Shown piece by piece: positions 46,834 to 56,161 of a stretch of DNA of 64,000 nt. The position numbers were made by a program, and so were the translations under genes. Origin of the DNA: Paenibacillus sp. URB8-2 (GTDB lineage Bacteria; Bacillota; Bacilli; Paenibacillales; Paenibacillaceae). How positions within the stretch are numbered: position 1 is the stretch's first letter; each line of letters starts with the position of its first letter. Location: the NCBI RefSeq assembly GCF_013393385.1, contig NZ_AP023239.1, forward strand, positions 5,270,001 to 5,334,000, written 5' to 3'. The notes under the pieces are model-generated. The model was not told the origin of the DNA. It was given only the letters and a program-made list of their open reading frames with translations, and did not search any database.

Positions 46834-47355
46834 ATGAGAAAACTAATGATTGCAATGCTGCAGGTAGGTGCGCTGTCCGTATTCTCCCTAATAATGGGGA
46901 AACTTAGCTCTTGGTTACATCTTCCGGTTCCCGGAAGCATTATCGGCATGGTGCTGCTATTCATCATGCTGGAGACGGGTGTCATAAAGCTGGGCTGGGT
47001 CGAGGCCGGCGCAACCTGGCTGCTTGCCGAGCTGCTGCTGTTCTTCGTTCCCTCCGCTATCGGCGTTATGAAATACTCATCATTGCTTGGGACGGACGGT
47101 CTCAGCTTACTGGCGATCATACTCGCGGGAACCTTTATCGTTATGACCAGTTCGGGACTGCTAACAGCCCTTATTTTCAAATTCAAGGAGGGAAGACATC
47201 ATGCTAACCGGACTTCTGTTTCTGGCTCTGACTCTCGCAGTTTATCTGATATCCAAAAAGATTTACGCGGCCAAGACGAAAGTGTACTTGTCTCCGCTGA
47301 TCATTACGCCGCTGCTAATTATCAGCTTCCTGCTGATGATGGGCGTATCCTTTGA
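46834..47355 (+). CDS. cidA: CidA/LrgA holin-like protein with extended tail
   Basis: Membrane protein of the holin-like CidA/LrgA family that affects murein hydrolase activity and cell death. Four hydrophobic segments lie in the first ~115 residues, including HLPVPGSIIGMVLLFIMLE and LLLFFVPSAIGVMKY. The family usually ends soon after LIFKFKEG; here the frame runs on for about 45 more polar residues to 173 in total and overlaps cidB by 155 bp. The ATG at 46834 follows GGGGCGG; the upstream TTG is less likely. The tail may be a consequence of a lost stop. Confidence 0.9.
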   Translation: MRKLMIAMLQVGALSVFSLIMGKLSSWLHLPVPGSIIGMVLLFIMLETGVIKLGWVEAGATWLLAELLLFFVPSAIGVMKYSSLLGTDGLSLLAIILAGTFIVMTSSGLLTALIFKFKEGRHHANRTSVSGSDSRSLSDIQKDLRGQDESVLVSADHYAAANYQLPADDGRIL

Positions 47356-47884
47356 TTCCTACAATGCGGGAGGCAAATGGCTCACCGACCTGCTTCAGCC
47401 GGCAACCGTTGCCTTTGCCATCCCTTTGCATAAAAACTTCAAGGTGCTCAAAAAGCACGCCACAGAGATTGCGGCAGGCGTACTGTCAGGAACGGTGATG
47501 GCGGTCATATCATCCGTTCTCCTGGCCCATTGGCTGCACCTCAGCAGCAATCTGGCAACAAGCCTGGTGCCCCGGTCGGTCACTACGCCGATCGCCATGA
47601 ACATCTCGCAGAGCATAGGGGGCATACCTAGCATTACGGCCGTATTCGTCATTTTGACCGGAGTGCTTGGTACGCTGATGGGACCGACGGTCCTTCGCCT
47701 CTTCCGCATTGACAATGAAGTTGCGCGCGGTGTATCGCTGGGAACCGCTGCGCACGGTATGGGCACTTCCAAAGCCTTCGAGCTGAGTTCGCTGACCGGA
47801 ACCATTTCCAGTATCGCGATGATTCTGACGGCGCTGTTTACACTCAGCGTAGCGCCGGCTCTACTCGCGGTCTTCCTCCACTAG
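47201..47884 (+). CDS. cidB: CidB/LrgB antiholin-like protein
   Basis: 227-residue LrgB-family membrane protein with about six segments and the conserved AGVLSGTVMAVISSV, VTTPIAMNISQSIGGIPS and GTAAHGMGTSKAFEL motifs. Its AAGGAGGG ribosome site is inside the cidA frame, and its ATG overlaps it by 155 bp. It probably works with CidA in programmed lysis or in transporting small metabolites such as pyruvate or glycolate. A terminator follows 21 bases after the stop. Confidence 0.94.
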   Translation: MLTGLLFLALTLAVYLISKKIYAAKTKVYLSPLIITPLLIISFLLMMGVSFDSYNAGGKWLTDLLQPATVAFAIPLHKNFKVLKKHATEIAAGVLSGTVMAVISSVLLAHWLHLSSNLATSLVPRSVTTPIAMNISQSIGGIPSITAVFVILTGVLGTLMGPTVLRLFRIDNEVARGVSLGTAAHGMGTSKAFELSSLTGTISSIAMILTALFTLSVAPALLAVFLH

Positions 47885-47904
47885 GCCGCCCCGGCTTGGG
47901 CCGC

Positions 47905-47949
47905 AGACACCCGCTTCAAGCATATTGCTGAAGCGGAGTGTCTTTTTTT
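47905..47949 (+). terminator. Terminator after cidB
   Basis: AGACACCCGCTTCA pairs with TGAAGCGGAGTGTCT with small mismatches, then TTTTTT. Supports cidA-cidB as the whole operon. Confidence 0.9.
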
Positions 47950-47956
47950 ACGGAAT

Positions 47957-48925
47957 TTATAACTTCACCGGCGCTTCCTTACGGGCCGATTCGAAAGCCG
48001 CGCAGGTGACCTTGAGCGTCTTGTAGGCGTCCGCGTAATCGCTCAGTATCCTGCTGCGGTCCCCTGTGCGGACGGCATGGAGGAATGCCTCGCTCTCCGA
48101 CACGTAGGGGTTGCCGCTGCTGGTGTATTCGGCGCTGTCTCCATCCCGCACCTCCAGCAGCCGCTGCGGGTTCCAATCGAGCAGGCCGCGGTCGTTGTAG
48201 AAGCTGAGTCCAACCCTGCCTACCTCTCCTGGAAGGACGCAGGTGTTGGAAATATTGGCCACAATGCCACTGGCAAGCTTCAGCGACACCGTTCCAACGT
48301 CCGCGACGCTGACGCCGTCTTTTTTCTCATGCATGACCCGGTTCCCGAACATCGCGTACACTTCCGTTACTTCTCCCGCCAGGTAGCGGAGCAGATCCAC
48401 GATATGCGTCGTCTGCTCGGTGAACTGCCCGCCGGACTGCTCCTGATCGCGCCACCACGGCGCCTCCGGCATACTGCCCATCCACTGGCCGACGATCATC
48501 CCGATTCTATCGCCCTGCAGCGCCTCTTTCAGCCGTTTGACGTTCTCCTGATAACGGAAATGGTAGCCGACGGAGGTCAGAAGCCCACTAGTCTCGATAT
48601 CCTGAAGAAGACTCGCCGGAATTTCCGTGTTCACCCCGAGCGGCTTCTCAACGAAAAAGGGAATTCCCCTCCGGATCAGCGTCCGTTCAATCGATCCATG
48701 GGCTCCCGGCGGCACACAAATGTAAACGGCGTCCAGCTTGTGGGCGTCCAGCATTTCCACCGGGTCGCCATAGCCTTCCGCGGCGTAGGACCGCGCCATT
48801 TCTTCACCCTTGTCCCTGCTGGTGCCGCACACCGCCTGCAGCTTGACCCCCGCCATTCCGGCCAGCAAATCGGCATGCACCTTGGCGAACCAGCCTGTTC
48901 CGACCATTCCGATATTCAGCGTCAT
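47957..48925 (-). CDS. Gfo/Idh/MocA-family oxidoreductase
   Basis: 322-residue NAD(P)-dependent oxidoreductase with the Rossmann loop MVGTGWFAKVHADLL at the start, the EKPLG motif in FVEKPLGVNTEIP near residue 95 and the catalytic-region pattern SGGQFTEQTTHIVDLLRYL near residue 165. Such enzymes act on sugars, inositols or their phosphates. GGAGGGG precedes the ATG by eight bases. It follows the helicase gene on the same strand after 77 bp. Substrate unknown. Confidence 0.92.
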   Translation of the reverse strand: MTLNIGMVGTGWFAKVHADLLAGMAGVKLQAVCGTSRDKGEEMARSYAAEGYGDPVEMLDAHKLDAVYICVPPGAHGSIERTLIRRGIPFFVEKPLGVNTEIPASLLQDIETSGLLTSVGYHFRYQENVKRLKEALQGDRIGMIVGQWMGSMPEAPWWRDQEQSGGQFTEQTTHIVDLLRYLAGEVTEVYAMFGNRVMHEKKDGVSVADVGTVSLKLASGIVANISNTCVLPGEVGRVGLSFYNDRGLLDWNPQRLLEVRDGDSAEYTSSGNPYVSESEAFLHAVRTGDRSRILSDYADAYKTLKVTCAAFESARKEAPVKL

Positions 48926-48964
48926 TTCCTAAGCCCCTCCGTTTCCCGTGATAGATCCTTTTTC

Positions 48965-48982
48965 AAAATATAAGAATTTATA
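48965..48982. repeat. Partial match to hairpin 2 of the intergenic repeat
   Basis: Reversed and complemented, this 18-base stretch equals 30528-30545 except for one base. It stands alone here without the rest of the element, upstream of the Gfo/Idh/MocA gene, and could be a chance AT-rich match. Confidence 0.35.
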
Positions 48983-49002
48983 GTCTTGAAAATTATACTG
49001 CG

Positions 49003-51302
49003 TTATCCAAGCACCCGGTAGTCTCTCCATTCGTCCGGCAGCAGCCATACATAAGGAGACTCCAGGAAGCGGTCGTCGGCAAGGATAATCCCGCCGGTAT
49101 CGTGTTCACTGCGAATGAGCCGTCCTCCCGCCTGAAGCACCTTGCACATGCCGGGGTACACGTAAGCGTAGTGAAATCCGTTCTTGCCCCGGGTGCTGAA
49201 ATACTCCCTCAACAGGTTGCGCTCCAGTCCAAGCTGAGGCAGGCCGACACCTACGACCATGACGCCGTTCAGCCGGTCTCCCGGCAAATCAACCCCTTCC
49301 GAGAAAATCCCGCCCAGCACGGCAAATCCGAGCAGCGTCTCCTCGTTGCCCGGACGGAATGCCTCAAGAAACCTCTCCCGTTCCTCCTCGCTCATCCCGC
49401 TTCCCTGCACAAGCGTCCTTACCCCGGGCACAGCGGCGGCAAAGACATCATATACGTCCTGCATATATTGGTAGGAAGGAAAAAAGACCAAATAGTTCCC
49501 TTTCCGGGCAGCCATCGCCGCGAGCGCCGTTGAAAGCGGGACAAACGAATGCTCCCGGTCGCGAAAGCGCGTCGATACCGGCAAAATGCCGATCTCCCAC
49601 TGTTCCTTGCGGAAAGGGGAAGGCACCGTAAGACTGTAATCCTCTTCACCCGCACCGAGCATTTCCCGGTAATAAGAAAGGGGCGACAGCGTCGCCGAGA
49701 AAAAAATCCGGCTGCGGAAGCCTTTGGAGGACTGCGCCAGCAAATGCGACGGATCCAGATTGAACAGCTTCAGGAAGACATCCCCTCTCCCGCTTTCCGC
49801 GTAGGTGATGTACCGCTCGTCGTACATCTTGCAGGCGCGCAGCATCCCTTGGGCGTCATAGTAGGCCTCAAGCAGCCCCTCCTCCTGCTCCCCTTCGGCA
49901 AGGAGCGCCGGGGAGGGCCGGAGCAGTTCCCGCTCCGCCTCCTGGACGAACACCTCCAGCAGTCCCGGCAGCTCCTCGGGATACTCGCTCCATTTGCCCG
50001 CGCCGGCCGTCCCGCATTCTTTGCGAAGGGCGATAAACAGGGCGTTAACGCCCCCCGCCGCCGCGCTCAGCGCGCGGTTCCGCGCCTTGTAGCTTCGCTT
50101 CAGCGCCAGAAAGGGCGCCTTTCGCAAGCCCGCGGAGAACATCTCCCGGCCGCGGTCGACCAGATTATGAGCCTCGTCGACAAGCAGCGCCGTCTCCTTC
50201 TTCCGTTCCTCCGCAAGCCGCTTCATGCCGATGCGGGGATCGAAAATATAATTGTAATCGCAAATCACGGCGTCGCTTACATACGCCGCGTCAAGCGACA
50301 GCTCGAACGGGCATACCATATGCTTGCGGGCGTATTGTTCCAGAACCCGCCGGTCCATCAGCGTCTCGTGTTCAAGCATATCCATCAGCGCGCCGTTGAT
50401 GCGGTCATAATACCCGTCGGCAAACGGGCAGTAGTCCGCTCCGCAGAGCCCCTCTTCCCGGAAACAGGCCTTTTCCTTGGCCGTCAGCGTAACTACATGC
50501 AGATGAAGGCCGCGGGCGGACATTAGGGCGAAGGCTTCCTGCGCAGCTATCCGCGTAATGGTCTTTGCCGTCAAATAGAACAGACCGCGCAGCAGCCCCT
50601 CTCCCATCGCCTTGACGGCCGGAAATAGAGTGGACATCGTCTTGCCTATGCCTGTCGGAGCCTGGGCGAACAGGTTCACGCCTTCCGAAATGGAGGTGTA
50701 GACCGCGCCGGCAAACCGCCGCTGCCCTGCGCGGTAGGCGGGGAACGGGAACTCCAGCCTGCGGATGCTTTCGGTCCGGCGTTCCCCGTGCTCAAGCAGC
50801 AGAATCGCATAGGGAGCGTAGGCCGCCGCCGTAACGCCCGCAAAATCCGCCGCTTCCCCGGCGGTCACGAGCCGCTCGAAGCTCTTCTGCTCTCCGGTCG
50901 TACTGTGAACATAGGTAAGTCTGACCGTGATAGCCGGAAGCCCCTGTTCCAAGGTAATCATATGCGCATACATGAGCGCCTGAGCCCAGTGCACTTCGCG
51001 GCCCTCCTCCGGCAGCTCCGGCCCCCCGGTCGATTTGATCTCCTCGACGGTAAGGCTCCCGTCCGCAGACAGCAGCAGCCCGTCGCAGCGCCCGAAGACG
51101 GCGATAACCAGCTCCCCGCAGGAAATCTCCGAGCTGAGATACACTTCTTTCCGGTCGCCTTCTTTATACTGCTGCTGGACTTTCTGGTGTATGCGCGTTC
51201 CCTCCGCCATGGAGGCGGCGCTGCGGAAGCCCGATTCGGGCTGCCGCTGCGGTACACATACTCCACAAGCGATCTTACTGAAATGGTTACGGAGGAAGCC
51301 AA
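49003..51302 (-). pseudogene. Nuclease-helicase (PD-(D/E)XK plus DinG/XPD-like), probable N-terminal frameshift
   Basis: The main frame (49003-51210, 735 residues) begins with a PD-(D/E)XK nuclease-like part (GRCDGLLLSADGSLTVEEIK), then a superfamily 2 helicase of the DinG/XPD type: Walker A QAPTGIGKTMS, four Fe-S-type cysteines (KACFREEGLCGADYCPF and HMVCPF), DEAH box (LLVDEAHNL), SATLSP and QAGGRLIRS. The start of the family lies in another frame: TTG 51302, preceded by AAGGAGAGG, gives SVTISVRSLVEYVYRSGS, and then the frame changes near 51238-51240, where one missing C explains the break (…ESGFRSAASMAEG follows). As sequenced, a start at the ATG 51210 would drop about 35 residues. The role is probably DNA repair. 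Confidence 0.85.
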
Positions 51303-51574
51303 GGTAAGCCTCTCCTTCCTGAGCCTTTATGCTGTTTCCGCTGCGCCTTTTTTCGATTTCTGCCGTTCTCCGCCGCTATGGGTTCATTTCCGGCCGAAAA
51401 AACGGCTAACATCCGCAGCATGCCGGTTTGCGCCTTTCAGCGCGCTGCTTCTTGTTTTGACATTCCTTTTACATAACGGCATAATAAATTTTATACTGGT
51501 GATTTCTTGTCTTTTGCGCTAAATATTTGCTTTGGGCGAGAGCGTCGCTTCACATCGAGAAAGAAGGCGGAGTC
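51303..51574. other. Intergenic region before ltaS
   Basis: No gene seen. It carries the ltaS promoter at 51457-51485. Confidence 0.4.
51457..51485 (+). promoter_or_regulatory. Strong candidate sigma-A promoter of ltaS
   Basis: TTGACA (51457-51462), 17-bp spacer, CATAAT (51480-51485). Close to consensus; about 90 bp upstream of the start codon. Confidence 0.75.
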
Positions 51575-53431
51575 GTGACATCTATTAACATTAGACGATG
51601 GATCGTTAAACCCTTTATTTTTTTCACCATCATGTTTATTCTCAAGAGCTATTTGGCTTGGGCGGTCATTTTCGATAATCTGCTGCCGTGGAAATCGCTG
51701 CTTACCGAAATCCCTTTTGCCTGGGCGCTGTTCTGCATTATCGAGCGCTTCGCGTCAAAGCGCAAACTTGGCTATTATATGACAGTCAATCTGCTGGTAA
51801 CGGCGATTTTTTTCGCAGCCATTATGTATTTTAAATACTACGGTGTCATCGTCACCTATCATGCCGCCGAGCAGGTCAATCAGGTAACCGCCGTCCGCAA
51901 CAGCGTATTTTCATTGATGGACCCTTATTATTTGCTTATTTTCGCGGATGTCATCGTGCTGGGGTATTATTTTCTTTTTAACCGAAACGGCCGGATCTAC
52001 AAAAAAGAACAAATCAACCTTGGACGCGGCAGCCGAAAGTTTTCGGCTCTATTCGCCGCATCGCTGGCGCTGTGTCTGTTCAATGTGCTGCCGAACAAAG
52101 CCAGCATGAACGAAATCAAGAAGGCGCAGGAAATGGGCATTCTCAATTATGAAGCCTATACGATCTTCGCTCAAGAAACAATCGACCTCGTCAAAGCCAG
52201 CGATATTACGCAGGAAGCCGTCGATTCGGCCAAGGGGATCAGTGCTCCCGCAAATCCGCGCCTACAGGGCGCTGCCAAGGGCAAGAATCTGATTATCCTT
52301 CAGATGGAGTCGCTGCAGAATTTCCTGATCGGACTTAAGATCGACGGCAAGGAGATTACACCGAACTTTAACGCCGTGATGAAGGAAAGCCTATATTTCC
52401 CGAACTTCTATCAAATGGTCGGCCAAGGCAACACATCGGATGCGGAGTTTGTCGTCAATACGTCCTTTTACATCCCTCCGCGGGGCGCAGCCACCCAAAT
52501 GTACGTCGACAAGGTGCTGCCGAGCCTGCCGCGTTTAATGGAGAAGAACGGCTATCAGACGGCTACCTTCCACACGAATGATGTGGAGTTCTGGAACCGC
52601 GGGGAGCTATACAGCTCGCTCGGATGGGGCAAATATTACGATCACAAGTTCTTTGGCGATGAGGACACCTTTTTCTTCGGGCCTTCCGATGAGGTGCTGT
52701 ACCGCAAAACGACCGCCAAGCTGAAGGAAATGAGCGCAAGCGGCCAGCCGTTCTACGCCCAGATCATTTCAATGTCGGCCCATCATCCGTTTACGATCCC
52801 CGAGGAAAAATACAAGATGAAGCTGCCGGAGCGTTATGAAGGCACTTTTGTAGGCGATTATATCCGGGCGCAAAATTACGCCGATTACGCTTTTGGCCAG
52901 TTGGTTCAGGAGCTTAAAGAGACCGGCCTCTGGGACAACAGCCTGATTATGATCTACGGCGACCACATGGGGCTGCCGATATACTCGCTTGACCATGACG
53001 ACAAAGAGCTGATGACCGAAATTTACGGCCATGAATACGGGTACGGCAACATGACCAATATTCCGCTGATCGTTCACGGTGCGGGCACACCGCCGCAGAC
53101 GCTGGAGCAGGTCGGAGGCGAAATCGATATCATGCCTACCGCCGCCAATTTGCTGGGCATATCTGTAAAGGATCATCTGCATTTTGGCCAGGATATCATT
53201 AACCAGACCTATAACCTTTTGCCCGAGCGTTATTATCTGCCGTCCGGCTCGTTTATCTCCACCTCCGGGCTGCTTATTCCCGGCAACAGCTTTGAGGATA
53301 ACAGCCAGTATCCTATTGCACTCAGCAGCAAGCCACCCGCCGCCACGGAGGATGAATACAACCGTGCGCTCCGGCTGCTGCAGCTCTCCGACAGCTATGT
53401 GTCTCAGCTGCCCGAGAAAAAGACCGAATAG
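51575..53431 (+). CDS. ltaS: Lipoteichoic acid synthase-type sulfatase-fold protein
   Basis: 618-residue membrane enzyme: five N-terminal helices (residues 10-185) and an extracellular sulfatase-fold domain. LtaS transfers glycerol phosphate from phosphatidylglycerol to the growing lipoteichoic acid. Features include the metal-binding Glu in ILQMESLQNF, the catalytic Thr in MVGQGNTSDAEFVVNTSFY, FHTNDVEFWNR, ISMSAHHPF and IYGDHMG. The start is a GTG at 51575 just after AAGGCGG; upstream in-frame codons are less likely. A LtaS-type primase or a phosphoethanolamine transferase are alternatives, but the whole layout fits LtaS. Confidence 0.92.
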   Translation: MTSINIRRWIVKPFIFFTIMFILKSYLAWAVIFDNLLPWKSLLTEIPFAWALFCIIERFASKRKLGYYMTVNLLVTAIFFAAIMYFKYYGVIVTYHAAEQVNQVTAVRNSVFSLMDPYYLLIFADVIVLGYYFLFNRNGRIYKKEQINLGRGSRKFSALFAASLALCLFNVLPNKASMNEIKKAQEMGILNYEAYTIFAQETIDLVKASDITQEAVDSAKGISAPANPRLQGAAKGKNLIILQMESLQNFLIGLKIDGKEITPNFNAVMKESLYFPNFYQMVGQGNTSDAEFVVNTSFYIPPRGAATQMYVDKVLPSLPRLMEKNGYQTATFHTNDVEFWNRGELYSSLGWGKYYDHKFFGDEDTFFFGPSDEVLYRKTTAKLKEMSASGQPFYAQIISMSAHHPFTIPEEKYKMKLPERYEGTFVGDYIRAQNYADYAFGQLVQELKETGLWDNSLIMIYGDHMGLPIYSLDHDDKELMTEIYGHEYGYGNMTNIPLIVHGAGTPPQTLEQVGGEIDIMPTAANLLGISVKDHLHFGQDIINQTYNLLPERYYLPSGSFISTSGLLIPGNSFEDNSQYPIALSSKPPAATEDEYNRALRLLQLSDSYVSQLPEKKTE

Positions 53432-53507
53432 GCCGCGTTACTTAAGACTTAAGCGGCCCCCGCAAATAAAGAGCCCGCAGCGAAAGAATACAGCGGCTCC
53501 TTTGACG

Positions 53508-53544
53508 CCAAAAGCCATGCTCCCCGCGGGAGCATGGCTTTTGG
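53508..53544. terminator. Bidirectional terminator between ltaS and marR
   Basis: Perfect 17-bp stem CCAAAAGCCATGCTCCC / GGGAGCATGGCTTTTGG with a 3-base loop, between two convergent genes. Confidence 0.88.
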
Positions 53545-53590
53545 CCGTTTATGAAGCGCAGCATCACCTTCCGGCGTGCGCCAGAAGCGA

Positions 53591-54046
53591 CTAACGCTCC
53601 TGCCTGTCCAGCATATCGTAATACTCCGCGAATCGGTGAAGCTCCTCCGGTGTCAGAATCGACAAATATTCCTCCAGCAGGACAAGCGAGCGGCGCTGCC
53701 CTTCGGCGCACATAATCTCGCCTTTTTCGGTAAGCGTAACCACAACGGCCCTGCGGTCGTTCTCGTCCTGCTCCCTGTTGACCAGGCCAATCGCATCCAT
53801 GCGGTCAAGCATTACCGTAATCGCACTCGATTTGACTTCCATCCGCTCGGCAAGCGTCACCACCCTCGCTCTTCCCTCGCGGGCTATCATATTCAGCAAA
53901 GCAAACTGGGGGAATGTCAGTCCAAGCTCCTTCTGCAGGGACATTCCCGATATAATTTTTCGCTGCACCCTCCACATCGATAATCCGATTTGTTCCACAA
54001 GCGGGTCCGTTTCTGGCGGCATATTGCATTTCAGCTCCCATTTCAT
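53591..54046 (-). CDS. MarR-family regulator
   Basis: About 151 residues with the winged helix VVTLAERMEVKSSAITVMLD and wing DENDRRAVVVTLTEKG. The start is uncertain: ATGs at 54088, 54046 and 54022 are in frame and none has an ideal ribosome site. Its target is not obvious; the neighbours are convergent ltaS and the divergent chemoreceptor gene. The ligand is unknown. Confidence 0.87.
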   Translation of the reverse strand: MKWELKCNMPPETDPLVEQIGLSMWRVQRKIISGMSLQKELGLTFPQFALLNMIAREGRARVVTLAERMEVKSSAITVMLDRMDAIGLVNREQDENDRRAVVVTLTEKGEIMCAEGQRRSLVLLEEYLSILTPEELHRFAEYYDMLDRQER

Positions 54047-54166
54047 TGTCCTGATTCTAGCGTACCATTTTGTACCGTTTCCATTCAATGTGCAAAGCTG
54101 AAAACAAAAAAACGGGGCCTCTTTGCCGCATTAAAGCGCTCTTATGGAGAAGTCTTAAATTTCCAC

Positions 54167-54194
54167 TAAATTTTCAAATGAAAGCTGCCGTTAT
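54167..54194 (+). promoter_or_regulatory. Candidate sigma-D promoter of the second chemoreceptor gene
   Basis: CTAAA (54166-54170), 16-bp spacer, GCCGTTAT (54187-54194), one base off the sigma-D -10 consensus GCCGATAT. It is about 115 bp upstream of the ATG. A TATAAT near 54261 could be a vegetative alternative. Confidence 0.6.
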
Positions 54195-54308
54195 TTATTA
54201 TTAAGGAGCCAACATTATAGGTAATAAGACACAGCCAATGAATCCTCAATCTGATATAATCCGCATTAATAATTAACAACAATCAGTTTAGTAAAATGGG
54301 GGAAACGT

Positions 54309-56006
54309 ATGAAATTGGCAAGTAAATTAACTTGGATGATGCTGCTCGTGCTTCTGCTTGTGGGATCATCCATCGGATTCTTCGGCTATCGCGCCGCCTA
54401 TAGCCAGCTGGATGAGGCTGCAGGTATCGAGCTTGTAGGCTGCGCCAATATTACAACCGGACTTGTAGATCCCGGGCAGCTTGCCGCTCTTGTCGCGGGC
54501 GACACCAGCAAGCTTGGCGCAATTGAGAACCGGATCGGCTGGATTGTGGAACATAAGCCGATCTTTAAGGAGGTCTTTATTCTATCGCTGGACGGCAAAA
54601 TCCTTGCCGCGGACAAGAATATGAAGGCTAGGGGATACAAGGCGGGAGATTCGTTTTATTTTAGCGACGAAGATAAAAAAATGATTACCACCATGAAACA
54701 CTCTACATACTCTAAGGTTTACACATACCAAGGCACCTCACTGAAAACCGGCTACGGCCCCATTTACCAAGATCACGATCCTACCAAGCCGATTGTCGCC
54801 CTGATGGCCATCAACTTTGACGGTCCGCTGGTTCAGGAAAGAACGCTTGAAATTATGAAACAACCTCTCATCATCGGCGCGTCCATCCTTATTGCCGCTA
54901 TCCTGATTGCTTATTTTTTCATCCGCCGGATGGTCAGCCCGCTGACCAAGCTGTCTAAGGCCGTCAATCATGTGGCTCACGGCGATCTCACCCAGGAGTC
55001 TCTGGTCCTGATCAGCAAAGATGAAATCGGCAAGCTGGCCAGCGATTTTAATGAAATGAAAGACAATCTGAGCAGGCTTATTACCGAAGTAAACGATACC
55101 TCCTTGCAGGTCGCTTCTTCATCCCAGGAACTATCGGCAAGCGCACAGGAGACGAACCGCTCTGGAGAGCATACGGTTAACGTAACCATCGAGCTGGCGG
55201 AAGGCGCGCAGGTGCAGCTTCGCCACTTGGAGAGCAGCTATCAGGCCGTGCAGGAAATGTCCGGATTCATTGCCGAAATCGCGCTCAACGCCGACCAGGC
55301 CATGAACGATGCCGTCCAGGGAGCCGATAAGGCCCGCGCGGGAAGGGAATCTATGGATTCGACGACAGAGCAGATGAGGGTCATGAGCGGAAGCATTAAT
55401 GACCTGTCCGGCATTATTCATACGCTGGGCGGTCACTCCAAAGAAATCGAGAGCATCGTCGGCACGATTGCGAGCATCGCAGCGGAGACAAATCTGCTGG
55501 CGCTGAATGCGGCCATCGAAGCCGCCCGCGCCGGCGAAGAAGGACGCGGCTTCGCCGTTGTCGCCAATTCCGTCCGCAAGCTGGCGGAGCGATCGGGGGA
55601 TTCTGCCCGGCAAATCGGCGAACTGCTCGGCCTGATTGTCGGCCAAATGGATCTGGCCGGAGAGACGATGAACCGTTCGACCGTGGAGATGCAGCACGGG
55701 ACGGAAATGGTGACCAATGCCGGACAATCCTTCGCGGAGATTGAAACGGCCGTTTCCGGCATGGCGACTCAAAGCCGGGATATCTCCGAAACGGTGCAAC
55801 AGCTGGCGCAAATCGCCGACGGGCTGGTCGATGCGATTCAGAATACCGTCAGCGTGTCCAATCAGACCGCCGAAGGCGCGGAAAGCTTGTCCGCTACTTC
55901 GCAGCAGCAGCTCGCGGCTATGCAGGAAGTTGAATCATCCTCGGCTTTTCTCTCTTCCTTGGCGGACAAGCTGCAGAAGCTCGTGGAACAGTTCAAGGTG
56001 GCGTAA
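54309..56006 (+). CDS. Methyl-accepting chemotaxis protein
   Basis: 565-residue chemoreceptor. First helix [20 protein letters not shown], extracellular single-Cache-like domain (about residues 35-180), second helix [24 protein letters not shown] with [10 protein letters not shown], and the signalling tip [20 protein letters not shown] near residue 395. No CheR pentapeptide at the C-terminus. AATGGGGGAAACG lies before the ATG. A perfect terminator follows, so it is monocistronic. The ligand is unknown. Confidence 0.94.
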   Translation: MKLASKLTWMMLLVLLLVGSSIGFFGYRAAYSQLDEAAGIELVGCANITTGLVDPGQLAALVAGDTSKLGAIENRIGWIVEHKPIFKEVFILSLDGKILAADKNMKARGYKAGDSFYFSDEDKKMITTMKHSTYSKVYTYQGTSLKTGYGPIYQDHDPTKPIVALMAINFDGPLVQERTLEIMKQPLIIGASILIAAILIAYFFIRRMVSPLTKLSKAVNHVAHGDLTQESLVLISKDEIGKLASDFNEMKDNLSRLITEVNDTSLQVASSSQELSASAQETNRSGEHTVNVTIELAEGAQVQLRHLESSYQAVQEMSGFIAEIALNADQAMNDAVQGADKARAGRESMDSTTEQMRVMSGSINDLSGIIHTLGGHSKEIESIVGTIASIAAETNLLALNAAIEAARAGEEGRGFAVVANSVRKLAERSGDSARQIGELLGLIVGQMDLAGETMNRSTVEMQHGTEMVTNAGQSFAEIETAVSGMATQSRDISETVQQLAQIADGLVDAIQNTVSVSNQTAEGAESLSATSQQQLAAMQEVESSSAFLSSLADKLQKLVEQFKVA

Positions 56007-56040
56007 GGATCGTTACAGTGTATTTCATTTCCAATACAGC

Positions 56041-56082
56041 AGCGAGGGAGGCCGGATCGTTCCGGCCTCCCTCGCTTTTTAA
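56041..56082 (+). terminator. Terminator after the second chemoreceptor gene
   Basis: Perfect 15-bp stem AGCGAGGGAGGCCGG / CCGGCCTCCCTCGCT followed by TTTTT. Confidence 0.95.
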
Positions 56083-56161
56083 GATCAAGATTCTATAAAT
56101 GGGAGCGGCAGAACCTCTCCTTCGGCCGCCCTCCTATATGTACCTTACACCTAACCTATGT

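Noticed and set aside
54061..54076. GTACC repeats before the MarR gene as an operator
   Set aside because: They are a direct repeat of GTACC and not a clean palindrome, so there is too little to support a binding site.
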